The translations under genes were made by a program, and so were the position numbers. DNA of 17,951 nt from Xanthobacteraceae bacterium (GTDB lineage Bacteria > Pseudomonadota > Alphaproteobacteria > Rhizobiales > Xanthobacteraceae): assembly GCA_030044035.1 (NCBI GenBank), contig JASHWN010000100.1, positions 1 through 17,951 on the forward strand, written 5' to 3'. The notes under the pieces are model-generated. The model was not told where the DNA came from. It made no database searches and saw nothing but the letters and a program-made list of their open reading frames with translations. Shown here piece by piece: positions 6,679 to 14,759 of this stretch. Numbering within the stretch: position 1 is the first letter of the stretch; every line of letters begins with the position of its first letter.

Positions 6679-7920
6679 ATGTCCCGCATCGCGCAACCGG
6701 CTTTCGCCGGGACTTATTTCGACGTGCTGGCGGCGGTCTTCATATGCCTCGTCGTCCAGACGACGATGTCGCTGTTCGCAGCGAGCATTCCGGTGCTGGC
6801 GCCCGCGATCGCCGCGGAGCGCGGCTGGAATCCGGCTATCGTCGCGTTTTATCCGACCGTCGTTTACATCACCGCCTTTCTGGTCAGCTTCCACGTTCCG
6901 GCGCTGCTGTTCCGGATCGGCGGGATGGGCTTGAGCCTGGCGAGCGTCGTGGTCGCCGGCGCCGGGCTCGTGCTGCTGCTGCCGCCCTATGCCGGCGCTG
7001 CCGCAGCCGCAGCTTTCGCGATCGGCTGCGGCACCGCGGCGATGAACCCGGCGAGCTCGCAGATGCTGGGGCCGCGCACCACGGCGCGGACCGCGAGCCT
7101 GGTGATGTCGATCAAACAAACCGGCGTGCCGCTCGGCGGCGTGCTGGCGGGCGCGTTCGTGCCCATTCTGGCGTCCCATTCCGGATGGCGCATGGCCGCC
7201 GTCGAACTCGCCGCCATCGGGTTGGCATTGGCGATTGCCTTGCTGCCTTCAATCAATTGGCTCAACGGCGCGGCCACAGCCGCAAAACCTGCCGCGTTTC
7301 GCCCGCTCGATCCGGTCAGGCACCTGCTCGCCGTGCCCGGCATGCCGGCGCTGCTGTCGGCGAGCCTCACCTTCAACGGCATGCAAGTGTGCCTGCGTTC
7401 CTTCTTCGTCGTTTATCTGGTCACCGATCTGCGGCTCGGCCTGGTCACGGCCGGAATAGCGTTCAGCGTCTCACAAGCGGCCGGAATGATTGGTCAGGTC
7501 GGCTGGGCGGCGCTGTCGGATCGTGTCCTTCCGGTCCACGCGGTCATGGCCATCATCGGCACGCTGATGAGCGCGGCCGCGCTCTGCACCGCCGCGATGA
7601 CGCCGTACTGGCCGCTTGTCGCCATTTACGCTGTCGCAGCTATCTACGGCGTCAGCGCCGCCGGTTATCTGCCGGTGTTGTTGGGCGAAGTGGCCAAGCG
7701 ATCGCCGCCCGGGCAGGTCGGCGCGCTCACCAGCGCCGCCCAGCTTTTCCCGCTGAGCGGCTGCATCATCGGACCGCTCGCGTTCGGCGGGATGGCCGCC
7801 ATCTTGGGATTGCCCGCCGCATTCGTCCTTGCCGCCGCGAGCACGCTGGCGGGCACAGCCGTTTTGGCGGCACCGCATCGCGTGCTGGTCGACGTATTCG
7901 GCGAAAGGAACAGAACATGA
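6679..7920 (+). CDS. MFS transporter
   Basis: This 413-residue protein has the length and spacing of a 12-helix major facilitator. Hydrophobic segments run through the whole chain, with a longer polar stretch near residues 195-215 (AATAAKPAAFRPLDPVRHLL) where the central cytoplasmic loop is expected. The ATG has GGAAAGG 8 bases upstream. The SIKQTGVPLGGVLAG segment is the helix-5 pattern of MFS proteins related to the CynX/NimT (cyanate/nitroimidazole) type. The substrate is unknown. It is divergent from the MocR regulator, so its substrate may be an amino compound or the regulator's ligand. Its stop overlaps the start of the next small gene (ATGA), so the two are probably co-translated. Confidence 0.9.
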   Translation: MSRIAQPAFAGTYFDVLAAVFICLVVQTTMSLFAASIPVLAPAIAAERGWNPAIVAFYPTVVYITAFLVSFHVPALLFRIGGMGLSLASVVVAGAGLVLLLPPYAGAAAAAAFAIGCGTAAMNPASSQMLGPRTTARTASLVMSIKQTGVPLGGVLAGAFVPILASHSGWRMAAVELAAIGLALAIALLPSINWLNGAATAAKPAAFRPLDPVRHLLAVPGMPALLSASLTFNGMQVCLRSFFVVYLVTDLRLGLVTAGIAFSVSQAAGMIGQVGWAALSDRVLPVHAVMAIIGTLMSAAALCTAAMTPYWPLVAIYAVAAIYGVSAAGYLPVLLGEVAKRSPPGQVGALTSAAQLFPLSGCIIGPLAFGGMAAILGLPAAFVLAAASTLAGTAVLAAPHRVLVDVFGERNRT

Positions 7921-8102
7921 GCCGGGCTACGAAATCGAAGTCTTGGAGGCAAAACGCGGCGCGGCCGACGCGAGGCGCAACACGCTCCGAGGACGATGCC
8001 GAGCAAGCGCTCAAGGAGATTGTCGCCGTTCAAACCAAACCCGCGGACCGACGCGACAGCGCAACGGTTTTGCGAGAAAAGCAGACGAAACGTTCCCGGT
8101 AA
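7917..8102 (+). CDS. small basic hypothetical protein coupled to the MFS gene
   Basis: The 61-residue frame starts at the ATG that overlaps the transporter's stop codon (ATGA) and has a good ribosome-binding site, GAAAGGA, just inside the transporter gene. The sequence is hydrophilic and basic at both ends (MSRATKSKSWRQ; LREKQTKRSR), with a short acidic helix-like middle (SEDDAEQALKEIVAV). It has no membrane segment or signal peptide. The overlap and ribosome-binding site argue that it is real and translationally coupled. I do not recognise a family, and no role is proposed. Confidence 0.6.
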   Translation: MSRATKSKSWRQNAARPTRGATRSEDDAEQALKEIVAVQTKPADRRDSATVLREKQTKRSR

Positions 8103-8123
8103 GGCGCGCCGAGGTCGTCTGCG

Positions 8124-8411
8124 TCAGCAGAAATGGGGTTGCGGCTCGGCGGCCGCGGGGGCTGCGCCGGCGGGCGGTTCGCGCTGCGAACCTTCGGTCT
8201 GCTCGGTCGCGGGCCGCGGCAGCAAAATCGGCGGCGCTGGCGGCGTTCGCTTCGTTTGATCCGGAACGGTCTCGTGCCACACGGTTTTGCCGCCGCCGCC
8301 GCATGGAATAGGGCGACTGCGCGTCGCCGACCAATCGATAGTGCTGATCGCATAGCCGCCAACAAAGAACACGGCAGCAATGACATAGACGATCCAGGGT
8401 CGCATCGGCAT
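8124..8411 (-). CDS. small membrane-anchored proline-rich hypothetical protein
   Basis: The 95-residue frame begins with a single hydrophobic helix (residues 6-22, IVYVIAAVFFVGGYAIS), then a short hydrophilic part with one cysteine (PIPCGGGGK). It ends in a Pro/Ala-rich tail ending PQPHFC. The arrangement suggests an inner-membrane anchor with a disordered periplasmic or cytoplasmic tail. It converges with the small gene at 7917-8102. Two possible ATGs lie at 8411 and 8405, neither with a strong ribosome-binding site. No family is recognised. Confidence 0.5.
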   Translation of the reverse strand: MPMRPWIVYVIAAVFFVGGYAISTIDWSATRSRPIPCGGGGKTVWHETVPDQTKRTPPAPPILLPRPATEQTEGSQREPPAGAAPAAAEPQPHFC

Positions 8412-8576
8412 GCTCGCTCGTGTGAGTGCCAGGGAGTGCCAAGTCAGAGATGAGTGCGGCCATAGCCCGCCATCGTGTCACCACCATGGCGCCGATGCGG
8501 CACGCGACAAAAGCGCCCCGCTCAAAACGGCGGCGGCACGATATCCAGGCGAGCCCGCGCCCTACTCAATGACAAT

Positions 8577-8819
8577 TCATCCGCCGCAGCTCGACCCGCC
8601 GGTTCTTAAAACGGTCCGTTCATAGGCGATGACGTCTGCGGTGTGTTGTCCGGCGGGGCGAACCTCGAACCCTCCTTTGTCTCCGGCATCCACACCGCCA
8701 TTGGTGACCACGACTTTCAGCGTCGCGACGGGCAGGCCCATGTCGACCGCAGCCAGTGCCGGCGTTCCGGCAAGACAGCACAGCAGCAGCAAGGCTGGTC
8801 CGATCGCTCGGTATCGCAT
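8577..8819 (-). CDS. small secreted hypothetical protein
   Basis: I place the start at the ATG ending at 8819, because AGAGAGG lies 9 bases upstream and the protein then opens with a clean signal peptide (MRYRAIGPALLLLCCLAGTP, cleavage near ALAAV). A longer version from 8864 would bury the signal. The mature part is only about 55 residues and includes VATLKVVVTNGG, which suggests a small beta-sheet. The two cysteines at LLCC fall inside the hydrophobic core rather than in a clear lipobox, so a lipoprotein is unlikely. Function is unknown; it is probably exported to the periplasm. Confidence 0.6.
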   Translation of the reverse strand: MRYRAIGPALLLLCCLAGTPALAAVDMGLPVATLKVVVTNGGVDAGDKGGFEVRPAGQHTADVIAYERTVLRTGGSSCGG

Positions 8820-9129
8820 CGATAAAGGCCTCTCTGTGTCGACAACAGAATGGCGGACGCCCAACGCTTCAAGAAGCCATCCCGAAACGCCGTTCCTACC
8901 ATTTCCTCAATGAGCCGGGTATAGCTTGATCGTTACAACAGGCAGCCTGTCGTTTGTCTGTTGCCGATGAAACCGCGGCCGGCCGCGGGAGCGCCTGGAA
9001 GAAGCGGCCGCCCGCGGCGCCGCTTCCAAGGCCCCGGAACATCCCCCCTTTCCGGTAGATGTCACGGCGGGTGGCGGCCGTCCGCAAACCTGCTAATCTT
9101 CCGTTCCTGAACTTTGGCTCCGGAGCCCG
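8820..9129. other. intergenic gap with GC-rich hairpins
   Basis: About 310 bases without a supported gene; the long minus-strand frame across it (8896-9867) has no family signature and runs antisense to two better genes. A perfect 16-base palindrome, CCGCGGCCGGCCGCGG, lies at 8973-8988. Just after it, GAAGCGGC (9001-9008) pairs exactly with GCCGCTTC (9019-9026). No U-tract follows either hairpin, so they are not classic intrinsic terminators. Confidence 0.5.
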
Positions 9130-9375
9130 ATGAAGCGCGAAATTTTCGCCGTCGCCGACATTTACGTGCCAGTCAAGCGACGCGCTACGCTGGAACAGAA
9201 GCGCGTTGACGAAATCGCCGCCAGCATGCTCGAACAAGGGCAGCAGATGCCAATCCTGGTGCGGCCGGACGGCGCTCGCTTCGTGCTGGTCGAGGGTCTG
9301 CACCGGCTGGAAGCGGCCAAGGCGCTCGGCGAGACGACGATCGTCGGCTACCGCGTCGATGCGCGCAAGCACTGA
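9130..9375 (+). CDS. small ParB-like N-terminal domain protein
   Basis: The 81-residue protein has the layout of a stand-alone ParB/sulfiredoxin-like domain. An early strand (IYVPVKRRATLEQ) is followed by a helix (RVDEIAASMLEQGQQMP), a strand pair (ILVRPDGARFVLVEG) and the signature GLHRLEAAKALG, which corresponds to the ParB nucleotide-binding G-x-R/H-R box. Full ParB proteins have a DNA-binding helix-turn-helix and dimer domain after this; both are absent, so this is not a chromosome-partitioning ParB. The start has GGAG about 8 bases upstream. Its role is unknown; small proteins of this type occur in rhizobial genomes without fixed neighbours. Confidence 0.75.
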   Translation: MKREIFAVADIYVPVKRRATLEQKRVDEIAASMLEQGQQMPILVRPDGARFVLVEGLHRLEAAKALGETTIVGYRVDARKH

Positions 9376-9552
9376 ACGGGCTGCCGCATTCCCTGCTCTG
9401 TAGTCTGCGCTGCCCGGCGAAATTCCGCCGACGAGGTGAGTTAACTTCACGGGCCACAATGTGCCGCGCCGCATGGCTGGGACTGGCGGCCGACATCTGC
9501 GACCGCTACATACGGACATTCCCCAAAGGCCACCTCTCGAAAAGGACGACGA

Positions 9553-9813
9553 ATGGCGACGCGCCAAATCAAAATGCCCGTAAAGGACAATTCGGAACAA
9601 GAAGTCGACGAAGTGTTCTCGCAACGCAAGCGGCCCGAGCAGGGCCGATTTTTGCTCCAAGTCGACCGGCAAACGAAGGGCTCCTACGCGACCTCGGAAG
9701 ACGCTCAGGCAGCCGCTTTGGTCATCAAAAAGAATTATCCGATTGTGCACGTATCGGTTTACGATCGCGTCGATAACTCGAACACGCTGGTCGAGGCGCC
9801 GGCCACCCCATAG
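9553..9813 (+). CDS. hypothetical protein, 86 residues
   Basis: The ATG is preceded by AAAAGGA at a good distance. The first 35 residues are charged and probably flexible (KMPVKDNSEQEVDEVFSQRK). The rest suggests a compact alpha/beta fold: a strand (RFLLQVDRQTKGSY), a helix (EDAQAAALVIKKNYP) and a strand (VHVSVYDRVD). The SYATSEDAQAAALVIKKNYP then IVHVSVYD arrangement looks like a genuine folded domain, but I cannot name the family. It is soluble and probably cytoplasmic. It is preceded by a 177-base gap and followed by 287 bases before the next gene, so it is probably transcribed alone. Confidence 0.65.
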   Translation: MATRQIKMPVKDNSEQEVDEVFSQRKRPEQGRFLLQVDRQTKGSYATSEDAQAAALVIKKNYPIVHVSVYDRVDNSNTLVEAPATP

Positions 9814-10100
9814 TAACGAGGTCTCGCAGTTGGCCCAGCGGCTCGTCGCCGGCCTTCGTCCGTTCACGGCGATTGCTCCAATGGCGGCTAGCAGGCGGTT
9901 GGCCCTCTTGGCTAAGCGAGTTGCTATCGACTCTCACGAGCTATATAGGCGTTACACACGATTTGTGGTTCCTGCGTCGATGGACGAGCCCGCTTTGGCA
10001 AAGTGCGGAAACCGGCGAGCGCATTTTAGTTACCGCGCTTGGTTGGCGAACACGCGTCCAAGACTGAAATCGAACTAAGGCTCTTAAGAGGTAGGAACAG
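9814..10100. promoter_or_regulatory. gap upstream of the DUF6481 gene with a weak promoter candidate
   Basis: No supported gene. TTGCTA (9921-9926) and TATATA (9942-9947) could be -35 and -10 elements, but the spacer is only 15 bases and each matches the consensus at 4 of 6 positions. A strong purine-rich ribosome-binding region (AAGAGGTAGGA) closes the gap just before the next start codon. Confidence 0.25.
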
Positions 10101-10466
10101 ATGGCGTGGTTCAAGGAGCCGGATTTCAAAGAACGGCAAAAGGCGGCGGCACAAGCCCAGAAGGCGGCGCTGGAGAAGTTCCGCGCCAAAGCCGCCGACC
10201 CGGCTGCCCCTGAACGCCAACAACCGCCGGCGGCGGACGCCTCCGACCGTGCGGCCGCCAAGCAGGTCCCCGCGGCCGGAAAGGCCGAGGGAAAAGCTCG
10301 CGATGCCGCAGTGGCGATGCAGGCAAAGCGCGACGCCGCAACAGCGGCTGAACGTGCTTCAGCCGAAAAAGCCAAACCGAAGCGCTCCAAGCAAGCCGGG
10401 AAAAAGGCGGCGCGTGACGCCCCTCATGCCGCCGGCAAGGCGAAATCGAAGAAAAGCGCGCGCTAA
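10101..10466 (+). CDS. DUF6481 family protein
   Basis: The 121-residue protein opens with MAWFKEPDFKERQKAAAQAQ, matching the short conserved N-terminal block of the DUF6481 family of alphaproteobacteria as I recall it (a '.EP.FQER...A..AK..AL...RAK' pattern). The rest is low-complexity Ala/Lys/Glu sequence, predicted to form a long charged helix, and ends in a strongly basic KSKKSAR tail. Such composition could suit nucleic-acid contact, but no function is established. The start is supported by AAGAGGTAGGA upstream. It converges on the ABC receptor gene with about 40 bases between the stops. Confidence 0.8.
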   Translation: MAWFKEPDFKERQKAAAQAQKAALEKFRAKAADPAAPERQQPPAADASDRAAAKQVPAAGKAEGKARDAAVAMQAKRDAATAAERASAEKAKPKRSKQAGKKAARDAPHAAGKAKSKKSAR

Positions 10467-10508
10467 GTCGCGCCGTCGAGCGCGCACGGCCTCTGACGAC
10501 GTCACGCT

Positions 10509-11483
10509 TCAATCGCCCAGCTGGCCGATGCCGGGAAGCACATAGCGCGCGACGTCGGTCGCGCCCTGAAAATCGCCGAGCTGTTTCACCGCGGCAAGGA
10601 GCGCCGCCATCTTGCCTCTCGATACCCGGCCGGTCGGCTCGAAATAGGGACGGCTGCGCAGAAAGTCATAAGTCTTGGCGATGACTTCGGGCTTAAGCTT
10701 GCTCGCTTCCACCATGATGTCGATCGACTCCTGGCGGTTGCGCGGATCGAGGAACCACTGCACGCTTTTGTTGTGCGCATCGAGAAACCGCCGCAGCGCA
10801 TCCGGATGCTTCGACGCCCAATTGGTGTTGACGGCGGCGCCGGTGAACGGCAGGTCGCCGGCGTAATCGGCGACCAGGCCCAAATTGCTGTAGCCCCGCT
10901 CCTCGGCGCTGAAGCTGAACGGCGGCAGCAGGATGGTGGCATCGACCGCGCCGGACATCAGCGCGTTGAAGCGCGCGCCGGTGGCGCCGGCATAGACGTA
11001 ATCGACCGTGCTCGGATCGACATGGTGCGGCACCAGCATGCGCTCGACGTAAATCTTGGTGATGCCGGTCGGCGCGTCGATCATGATGGTCCTGCCGCGC
11101 AGGTCCTCCAGCTTCTTGTACTGCGCCTTGGCCTCGATCGCGTAAGGCGGCATCTGGATCTCCAGCCGCACCAGGCTGATCGGCGCGCCCTTGCTGATGG
11201 CGTAAAGCGGCTCGGTCAGCGCCGCCGAGACGGTGACTTCGATCGAGCCGGCGGCGAGCTGTTGCAGCACGGCGCCGCTCGATTGGGTGTGAATGAGATC
11301 GAGCTTGATGTGCTCGGCCGCGTAGTAGCCTTTTTTCAGGCCGATCAGCAGCGGCCAGTGCGTCATGCTGATGGCGCCGACCAGCCCGACCTGCAGCGTA
11401 TCGTCGTCCGCCCGAGCCGCCGGCGCCAGCAACACCGCGAGGCCGATCAGAACGGCCCGTGCGGCATGGACAAAGTGTCTCAT
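10509..11483 (-). CDS. ABC transporter substrate-binding protein, NMT1/SsuA type
   Basis: The start is placed at the ATG ending at 11483, directly behind GGGAGGAAACG, giving 324 residues with a Sec signal peptide (MRHFVHAARAVLIGLAVLLA, cleavage after AARA). A longer frame from 11567 lacks such support. The mature protein has the NMT1/SsuA layout: QVGLVGAISMTHWPLLIGLK, then GYYAAEHIKLDLIHTQSSG and ALRRFLDAHNKSVQWFLD. It should be a periplasmic receptor for a small organic solute (sulfonates, nitriles, pyrimidine precursors and aromatic carboxylates are known in the family). No permease or ATPase gene is adjacent, so it is orphaned here. It is divergent from the Bug receptor gene at 11572 with 88 bases between them. 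Confidence 0.9.
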   Translation of the reverse strand: MRHFVHAARAVLIGLAVLLAPAARADDDTLQVGLVGAISMTHWPLLIGLKKGYYAAEHIKLDLIHTQSSGAVLQQLAAGSIEVTVSAALTEPLYAISKGAPISLVRLEIQMPPYAIEAKAQYKKLEDLRGRTIMIDAPTGITKIYVERMLVPHHVDPSTVDYVYAGATGARFNALMSGAVDATILLPPFSFSAEERGYSNLGLVADYAGDLPFTGAAVNTNWASKHPDALRRFLDAHNKSVQWFLDPRNRQESIDIMVEASKLKPEVIAKTYDFLRSRPYFEPTGRVSRGKMAALLAAVKQLGDFQGATDVARYVLPGIGQLGD

Positions 11484-11571
11484 CGTTTCCTCCCTGGAAC
11501 GGCCACGCCGATTCTTATTCCACCTTGAGGAATGCGGTATAGTCCCATTGTGCGCCCGTGGAGGCATCGCG

Positions 11572-12549
11572 ATGAAACTTCCGCGCCGAACTTTCCTGCA
11601 TCTGGCAGCCGGCGCTGCCGCGCTGCCGGCTGCGTCACGTCCTGCATCGGCGCTCGACTATCCGAGCCGGCCGGTGCGCATCGTCGTCGGTTTTCCGGCC
11701 GGCGGCCCGACCGACATTTTCGCGCGGCTGATGGGCCAATGGCTGTCGCAGCGCCTGCATCAGCCGTTCGTCGTCGAGAACCGTCCCGGCGCCGGCAGCA
11801 CGATCGGCATCGCCTCGGTGGTGAGCGCGCCGGCCGACGGCTACACGCTGCTCTTGGTCAGCACGTCGGCGGTCATCAGCGCTACGTACTACAAGAACCT
11901 CGGTTTCGAGATCATTCGCGACATCGCGCCGGTCTGCGGCATTTCGTTGGAGCCGCTGGTCATGGTGGTCAATCCCGCCGTTCCGGCCAAGACCGTCCCC
12001 GAGTTCATCGCCTATGCCAAGGCCAATCCCGGCAAGATCGTGATGGCCTCGGTCGGCAATGGCACGACGCCGCAATTGGCCGGCGAACTGCTCAAGCTGA
12101 TGGCGGGCATCAATCTGCTTCATGTGCCGTACCAGGGCGCTGCTCCGGCGCTGACCGATCTGTTGGCCGGACGTGCCGACGTGATGTTCGAGGCGATGCC
12201 GACGCTGGTCGGCTACATCAAATCGGGCAAGCTGCGGGCCTTGGCGGTGGGAACCAAGACGCGCTCGCCGGTTTTTCCCGAGCTGCCGACCGTGGCGGAG
12301 TTTCTGCCCGGCTACGAAGCAACCGTCTGGTTCGGCATCGGCGCGCCGGCGAAGGCACCGGAGGAGATCGTCGAGAAGCTCAACAAGGAGATCAATGCCG
12401 GGCTCAACGATCCGGCGCTGCGCGGGCGCATCGGCGAGCTAGGCGGCATCCCGCTTACCGGCAGCAGCGGCGATTTCCGCAAGCTGTTCGTCGACGACGC
12501 GCAGAAATGGACCAAGGTCATGCGCGAGGCCAACATCGAGGCGGAGTGA
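11572..12549 (+). CDS. tripartite tricarboxylate transporter (Bug/TctC) receptor
   Basis: The ATG at 11572, after GGAGG, gives 325 residues; upstream frame extension to 11365 runs antisense through the neighbouring receptor's start and is rejected. The leader, LPRRTFLHLAAGAAALPAAS, has a twin-arginine RRTFL motif, so Tat export is possible. The mature protein has the Bug signatures YPSRPVRIVVGFPAGGPTD, VVENRPGAGSTIG and ADGYTLL, and the late strand TKTRSPVFPELPTVAE. Bug proteins are periplasmic receptors for carboxylates and related solutes, normally delivering to a TctAB-type membrane pair. No such pair is in the window. An ABC-type receptor gene follows after 36 bases, an odd operon partner. 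Confidence 0.95.
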   Translation: MKLPRRTFLHLAAGAAALPAASRPASALDYPSRPVRIVVGFPAGGPTDIFARLMGQWLSQRLHQPFVVENRPGAGSTIGIASVVSAPADGYTLLLVSTSAVISATYYKNLGFEIIRDIAPVCGISLEPLVMVVNPAVPAKTVPEFIAYAKANPGKIVMASVGNGTTPQLAGELLKLMAGINLLHVPYQGAAPALTDLLAGRADVMFEAMPTLVGYIKSGKLRALAVGTKTRSPVFPELPTVAEFLPGYEATVWFGIGAPAKAPEEIVEKLNKEINAGLNDPALRGRIGELGGIPLTGSSGDFRKLFVDDAQKWTKVMREANIEAE

Positions 12550-12585
12550 TCCGGTCGTGGTGCGGCGATCGCAACCAGGGAGGAC

Positions 12586-13563
12586 ATGATGCAGAAGAGA
12601 TCTTCGCGGAGCATCGCGCTCGCCGCGTTTTTGGTCGCATGCCAATCGGCGGTTTTCGCGTCGCCGGCATTCGCGGGCGGCACGCTCAATGTCGGCAAGG
12701 CCGACGCCAACGCGTCGCCGATCCTGCCGGTCAACGTCGCCGACAAACTCGGCCTGTTCAAGAAGCACGGGCTCGACGTGAAGATCGCGAACTTCACCGG
12801 CGGCAGCAAGGTGTCGCAGGCCATGGTGGCGGGCAGCATCGACATCGGCGTCGGCGCCGGCACCGAGATGGCGTTCGTCGCCAAGGGCGCGCCGATCATC
12901 GCGGTGTGCGACGACGCGCCGCCGATCCCGTTCATCGGCATCGCCGTGCCGTGGGATTCGCCGATCCATTCGATCGGCGAGCTCAAGGGCAAGAAGATCG
13001 GCATTTCCAGCGCCGGCTCGCTGACCGACTGGCTGGCCCGCGAACTGGGCAGTCACGAGGGCTGGGGCCCTGACGGCGTAACGCGCGTCGCGATCGGCAA
13101 CGGCGCCGCGGCTACGCTCGCCGCGTTCCGCACCCACGCGATCGACGCCGACATCGCGGTCACCTCCAACATCTTCAACTGGGAAGAAAAGCAAGAGGGC
13201 CGGCTGCTCATTCCGGTGTCGCAATACGTCGGCAATGTCGCCGCCGGCGCCATCTACGCGACGCAGCACCTGATCGCGACCGATCCCGACGCGCTGCGCA
13301 GCTTCCTTAAGGCCTGGCTCGAAACCGTCGATTTCATCACCACGCACAAAGCCGAGACGGTCAAGATCGAGAGCGAAGTCACCGGTTATCCCGAGAGCGT
13401 GATGGCAAAGGAATACGACGTCACCAGGGGCATGTTCAGCAAGGACTGCAAATTCGACGCCGCCTCCCTCAACAATCTCAAGCGCGCCTTCGTCGAGCAA
13501 AAACTCGTCGCCTCGCCGCCCGACATGTCGAAGCTCTATACCGAGGCGTTCCTGCCGAAGTGA
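12586..13563 (+). CDS. ABC transporter substrate-binding protein, NMT1 type
   Basis: This is a receptor of about 325 residues with a signal peptide (RSIALAAFLVACQSAVF, cleavage after SPAFA). The mature sequence has the NMT1-like pattern: NVADKLGLFKKHGLDVKIAN, SKVSQAMVAGSIDIGVGAG, AKGAPIIAV and SIGELKGKKIGISSAGS. Two ATGs stand together; GGGAGG is 2-3 bases from the first and 5 from the second, so the second (12589) is probably used. It should bind an unknown small solute in the periplasm. It lies 36 bases behind the Bug receptor gene and is probably co-transcribed with it, although the two belong to unrelated transporter classes. It converges with the HlyD-type adaptor gene, with 20 bases between the stops. 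Confidence 0.9.
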   Translation: MMQKRSSRSIALAAFLVACQSAVFASPAFAGGTLNVGKADANASPILPVNVADKLGLFKKHGLDVKIANFTGGSKVSQAMVAGSIDIGVGAGTEMAFVAKGAPIIAVCDDAPPIPFIGIAVPWDSPIHSIGELKGKKIGISSAGSLTDWLARELGSHEGWGPDGVTRVAIGNGAAATLAAFRTHAIDADIAVTSNIFNWEEKQEGRLLIPVSQYVGNVAAGAIYATQHLIATDPDALRSFLKAWLETVDFITTHKAETVKIESEVTGYPESVMAKEYDVTRGMFSKDCKFDAASLNNLKRAFVEQKLVASPPDMSKLYTEAFLPK

Positions 13564-13583
13564 AAACGTCTACTTCCTCGACG

Positions 13584-14702
13584 TCATCGCGGATCGATTT
13601 GCACCGTGGCGGTCATGCCGGCGGCGAGCTGAACGCCGTCCGGAACGGTATCGATGTGGATGCGGACGGGGATGCGTTGGGCGAGGCGCACCCAGGTGTA
13701 GATCGGATTGACGGTAGCCACCCCCTGATTGTCGGGCTGCGCGTTCGAGACATCGATGGCGCGGGTGATGCTGTCGACGTGACCGCGCACGACCGCACTG
13801 TAGCCCATCAGCTTGATTTGCGCCGGATCGCCGACGCGAATAGGCGCCAGGTTGGTCTCTTCGAAATAGCCGTCGACCCAGAACGAGTCGGCGTCGACCA
13901 GGGAGAGGATGTTGGTGCCGACATTGGCGTAGTCACCGACCTGCGCCAACAGGTTGGTCACGTAGCCGTCGACCGGCGAGACGATGCGCGTGCGCTCGAG
14001 ATTGACCTGGGCCTGGTGCAGTTGGGTCTGGGCTTGCGCGAGCGTCGCCTCGGCGCTCAGCTTCTGCGCCTTGAGCGCTTCGAGCTGCTGCTGCGCCAGA
14101 TTGAGGTTGGCCTGGGCGGTCATTGCGGTGTAGGCCTGATCCTCGGCCTGCTGGGCGGCGATCGAGTTCTGGCTCTTCAAGGCCTGGTAGCGGCCGAGAT
14201 CCATCTGCGCCTGATCCAATTGCGCCTGATTGACGGCGATCTGCGCCTGCTGGACTTTTATCTGCGCGTCGAGATTCTGGACGCTCGCCTGCGCCTGCTG
14301 CACGGCCGCTTCGTTCTGACTGACGGCGATCTGATAGTTGATCGGATCGATCACCATCAAGAGACCGCCCTTGCCCACGTATTGGTTGGCGACCACGGGC
14401 AATTCGACAATGCGCCCCGCGACCTCGGCCGCCTTGGTGACGACGTAGGCGCGCACGGTGGCGTCGCGCGTCCACGGCGCAACCATGTAAACGTTCCACA
14501 TCATCCAGCCGAGCGGCACCGCGACGACGATCGCCGCCAGCGTGATCAGAAACGGCATGATCCGCCGACGCCGCGGCCGCAGGTCGAGCGTTTTTGCGCC
14601 GGGCGACGACGCAGCATCGCGGGCGGCCAGCTCGGGCGAGGCGACGGCAGGCAGTCCCTTCGACTCCGTTTGGGCGCCTGATTTTATTTCAGCATCAGAC
14701 AT
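13584..14702 (-). CDS. HlyD/AaeA-type membrane fusion (adaptor) protein
   Basis: The protein has 372 residues. Residues 1-45 are a cytoplasmic leader ending in a basic run (LRPRRRR), followed by one membrane helix (PFLITLAAIVVAVPLGWMM). Next comes the first half of the lipoyl-like domain (RDATVRAYVVTKAAEVAGRI), a long Gln/Ala-rich coiled-coil hairpin (about 115-240), then the second lipoyl half (RIVSPVDGYVTNLLAQVGDY) and a beta-barrel (VDGYFEETNLAPIRVGDPAQ). Such adaptors bridge an inner-membrane pump to the outer membrane. It ends the FUSC-DUF1656-adaptor operon, so AaeA-like efflux of aromatic or carboxylic acids is likely but not proven. Its start lies within a short tandem-repeat array, and the ribosome-binding site is poor (GAGG 12 bases away). 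Confidence 0.92.
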   Translation of the reverse strand: MSDAEIKSGAQTESKGLPAVASPELAARDAASSPGAKTLDLRPRRRRIMPFLITLAAIVVAVPLGWMMWNVYMVAPWTRDATVRAYVVTKAAEVAGRIVELPVVANQYVGKGGLLMVIDPINYQIAVSQNEAAVQQAQASVQNLDAQIKVQQAQIAVNQAQLDQAQMDLGRYQALKSQNSIAAQQAEDQAYTAMTAQANLNLAQQQLEALKAQKLSAEATLAQAQTQLHQAQVNLERTRIVSPVDGYVTNLLAQVGDYANVGTNILSLVDADSFWVDGYFEETNLAPIRVGDPAQIKLMGYSAVVRGHVDSITRAIDVSNAQPDNQGVATVNPIYTWVRLAQRIPVRIHIDTVPDGVQLAAGMTATVQIDPR

Positions 14703-14759
14703 GTTTTATTTCAGCCTCAGACTTTTCAGACTTTTCAGACTTTTATTTCAGCTTCAGAC
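14682..14759. repeat. short tandem-repeat array over the adaptor start
   Basis: Three copies of TTTTATTTCAGC-N-TCAGAC (plus strand; N = a, c, t) lie at 14682-14700, 14704-14722 and 14741-14759. Two shorter TTTTCAGAC units (14723-14731, 14732-14740) sit between copies two and three. On the coding (minus) strand the outer copies each begin with an ATG: ATGTCTGAT... at 14702 (used for the adaptor) and ATGTCTGAA... at 14761. The array looks like slipped-strand or recombination duplication of the gene's first codons. Confidence 0.85.

Noticed and set aside
6624..7916. upstream part of the 492-residue plus-strand frame that ends at 8102
   Set aside because: It is a +1-shifted shadow of the MFS gene; only its last 61 codons, after the ATGA overlap, are supported as a separate gene.
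8896..9867. 323-residue minus-strand frame
   Set aside because: It is antisense to two small genes with good ribosome-binding sites and domain-like sequence, and shows no recognisable motif.
11496..11520. possible EcfG-type general-stress promoter on the minus strand (GGAAT ... CGTT)
   Set aside because: The spacer is only 15 bases and the -35 is not the usual GGAAC, so the match is too loose; palindromic ends (GGAAC/GTTCC-like) may explain the resemblance.
11532..13073. 513-residue plus-strand frame
   Set aside because: It overlaps the Bug and ABC receptor genes in another frame of the same strand; the receptors have signal peptides, ribosome-binding sites and family motifs, this frame has none.
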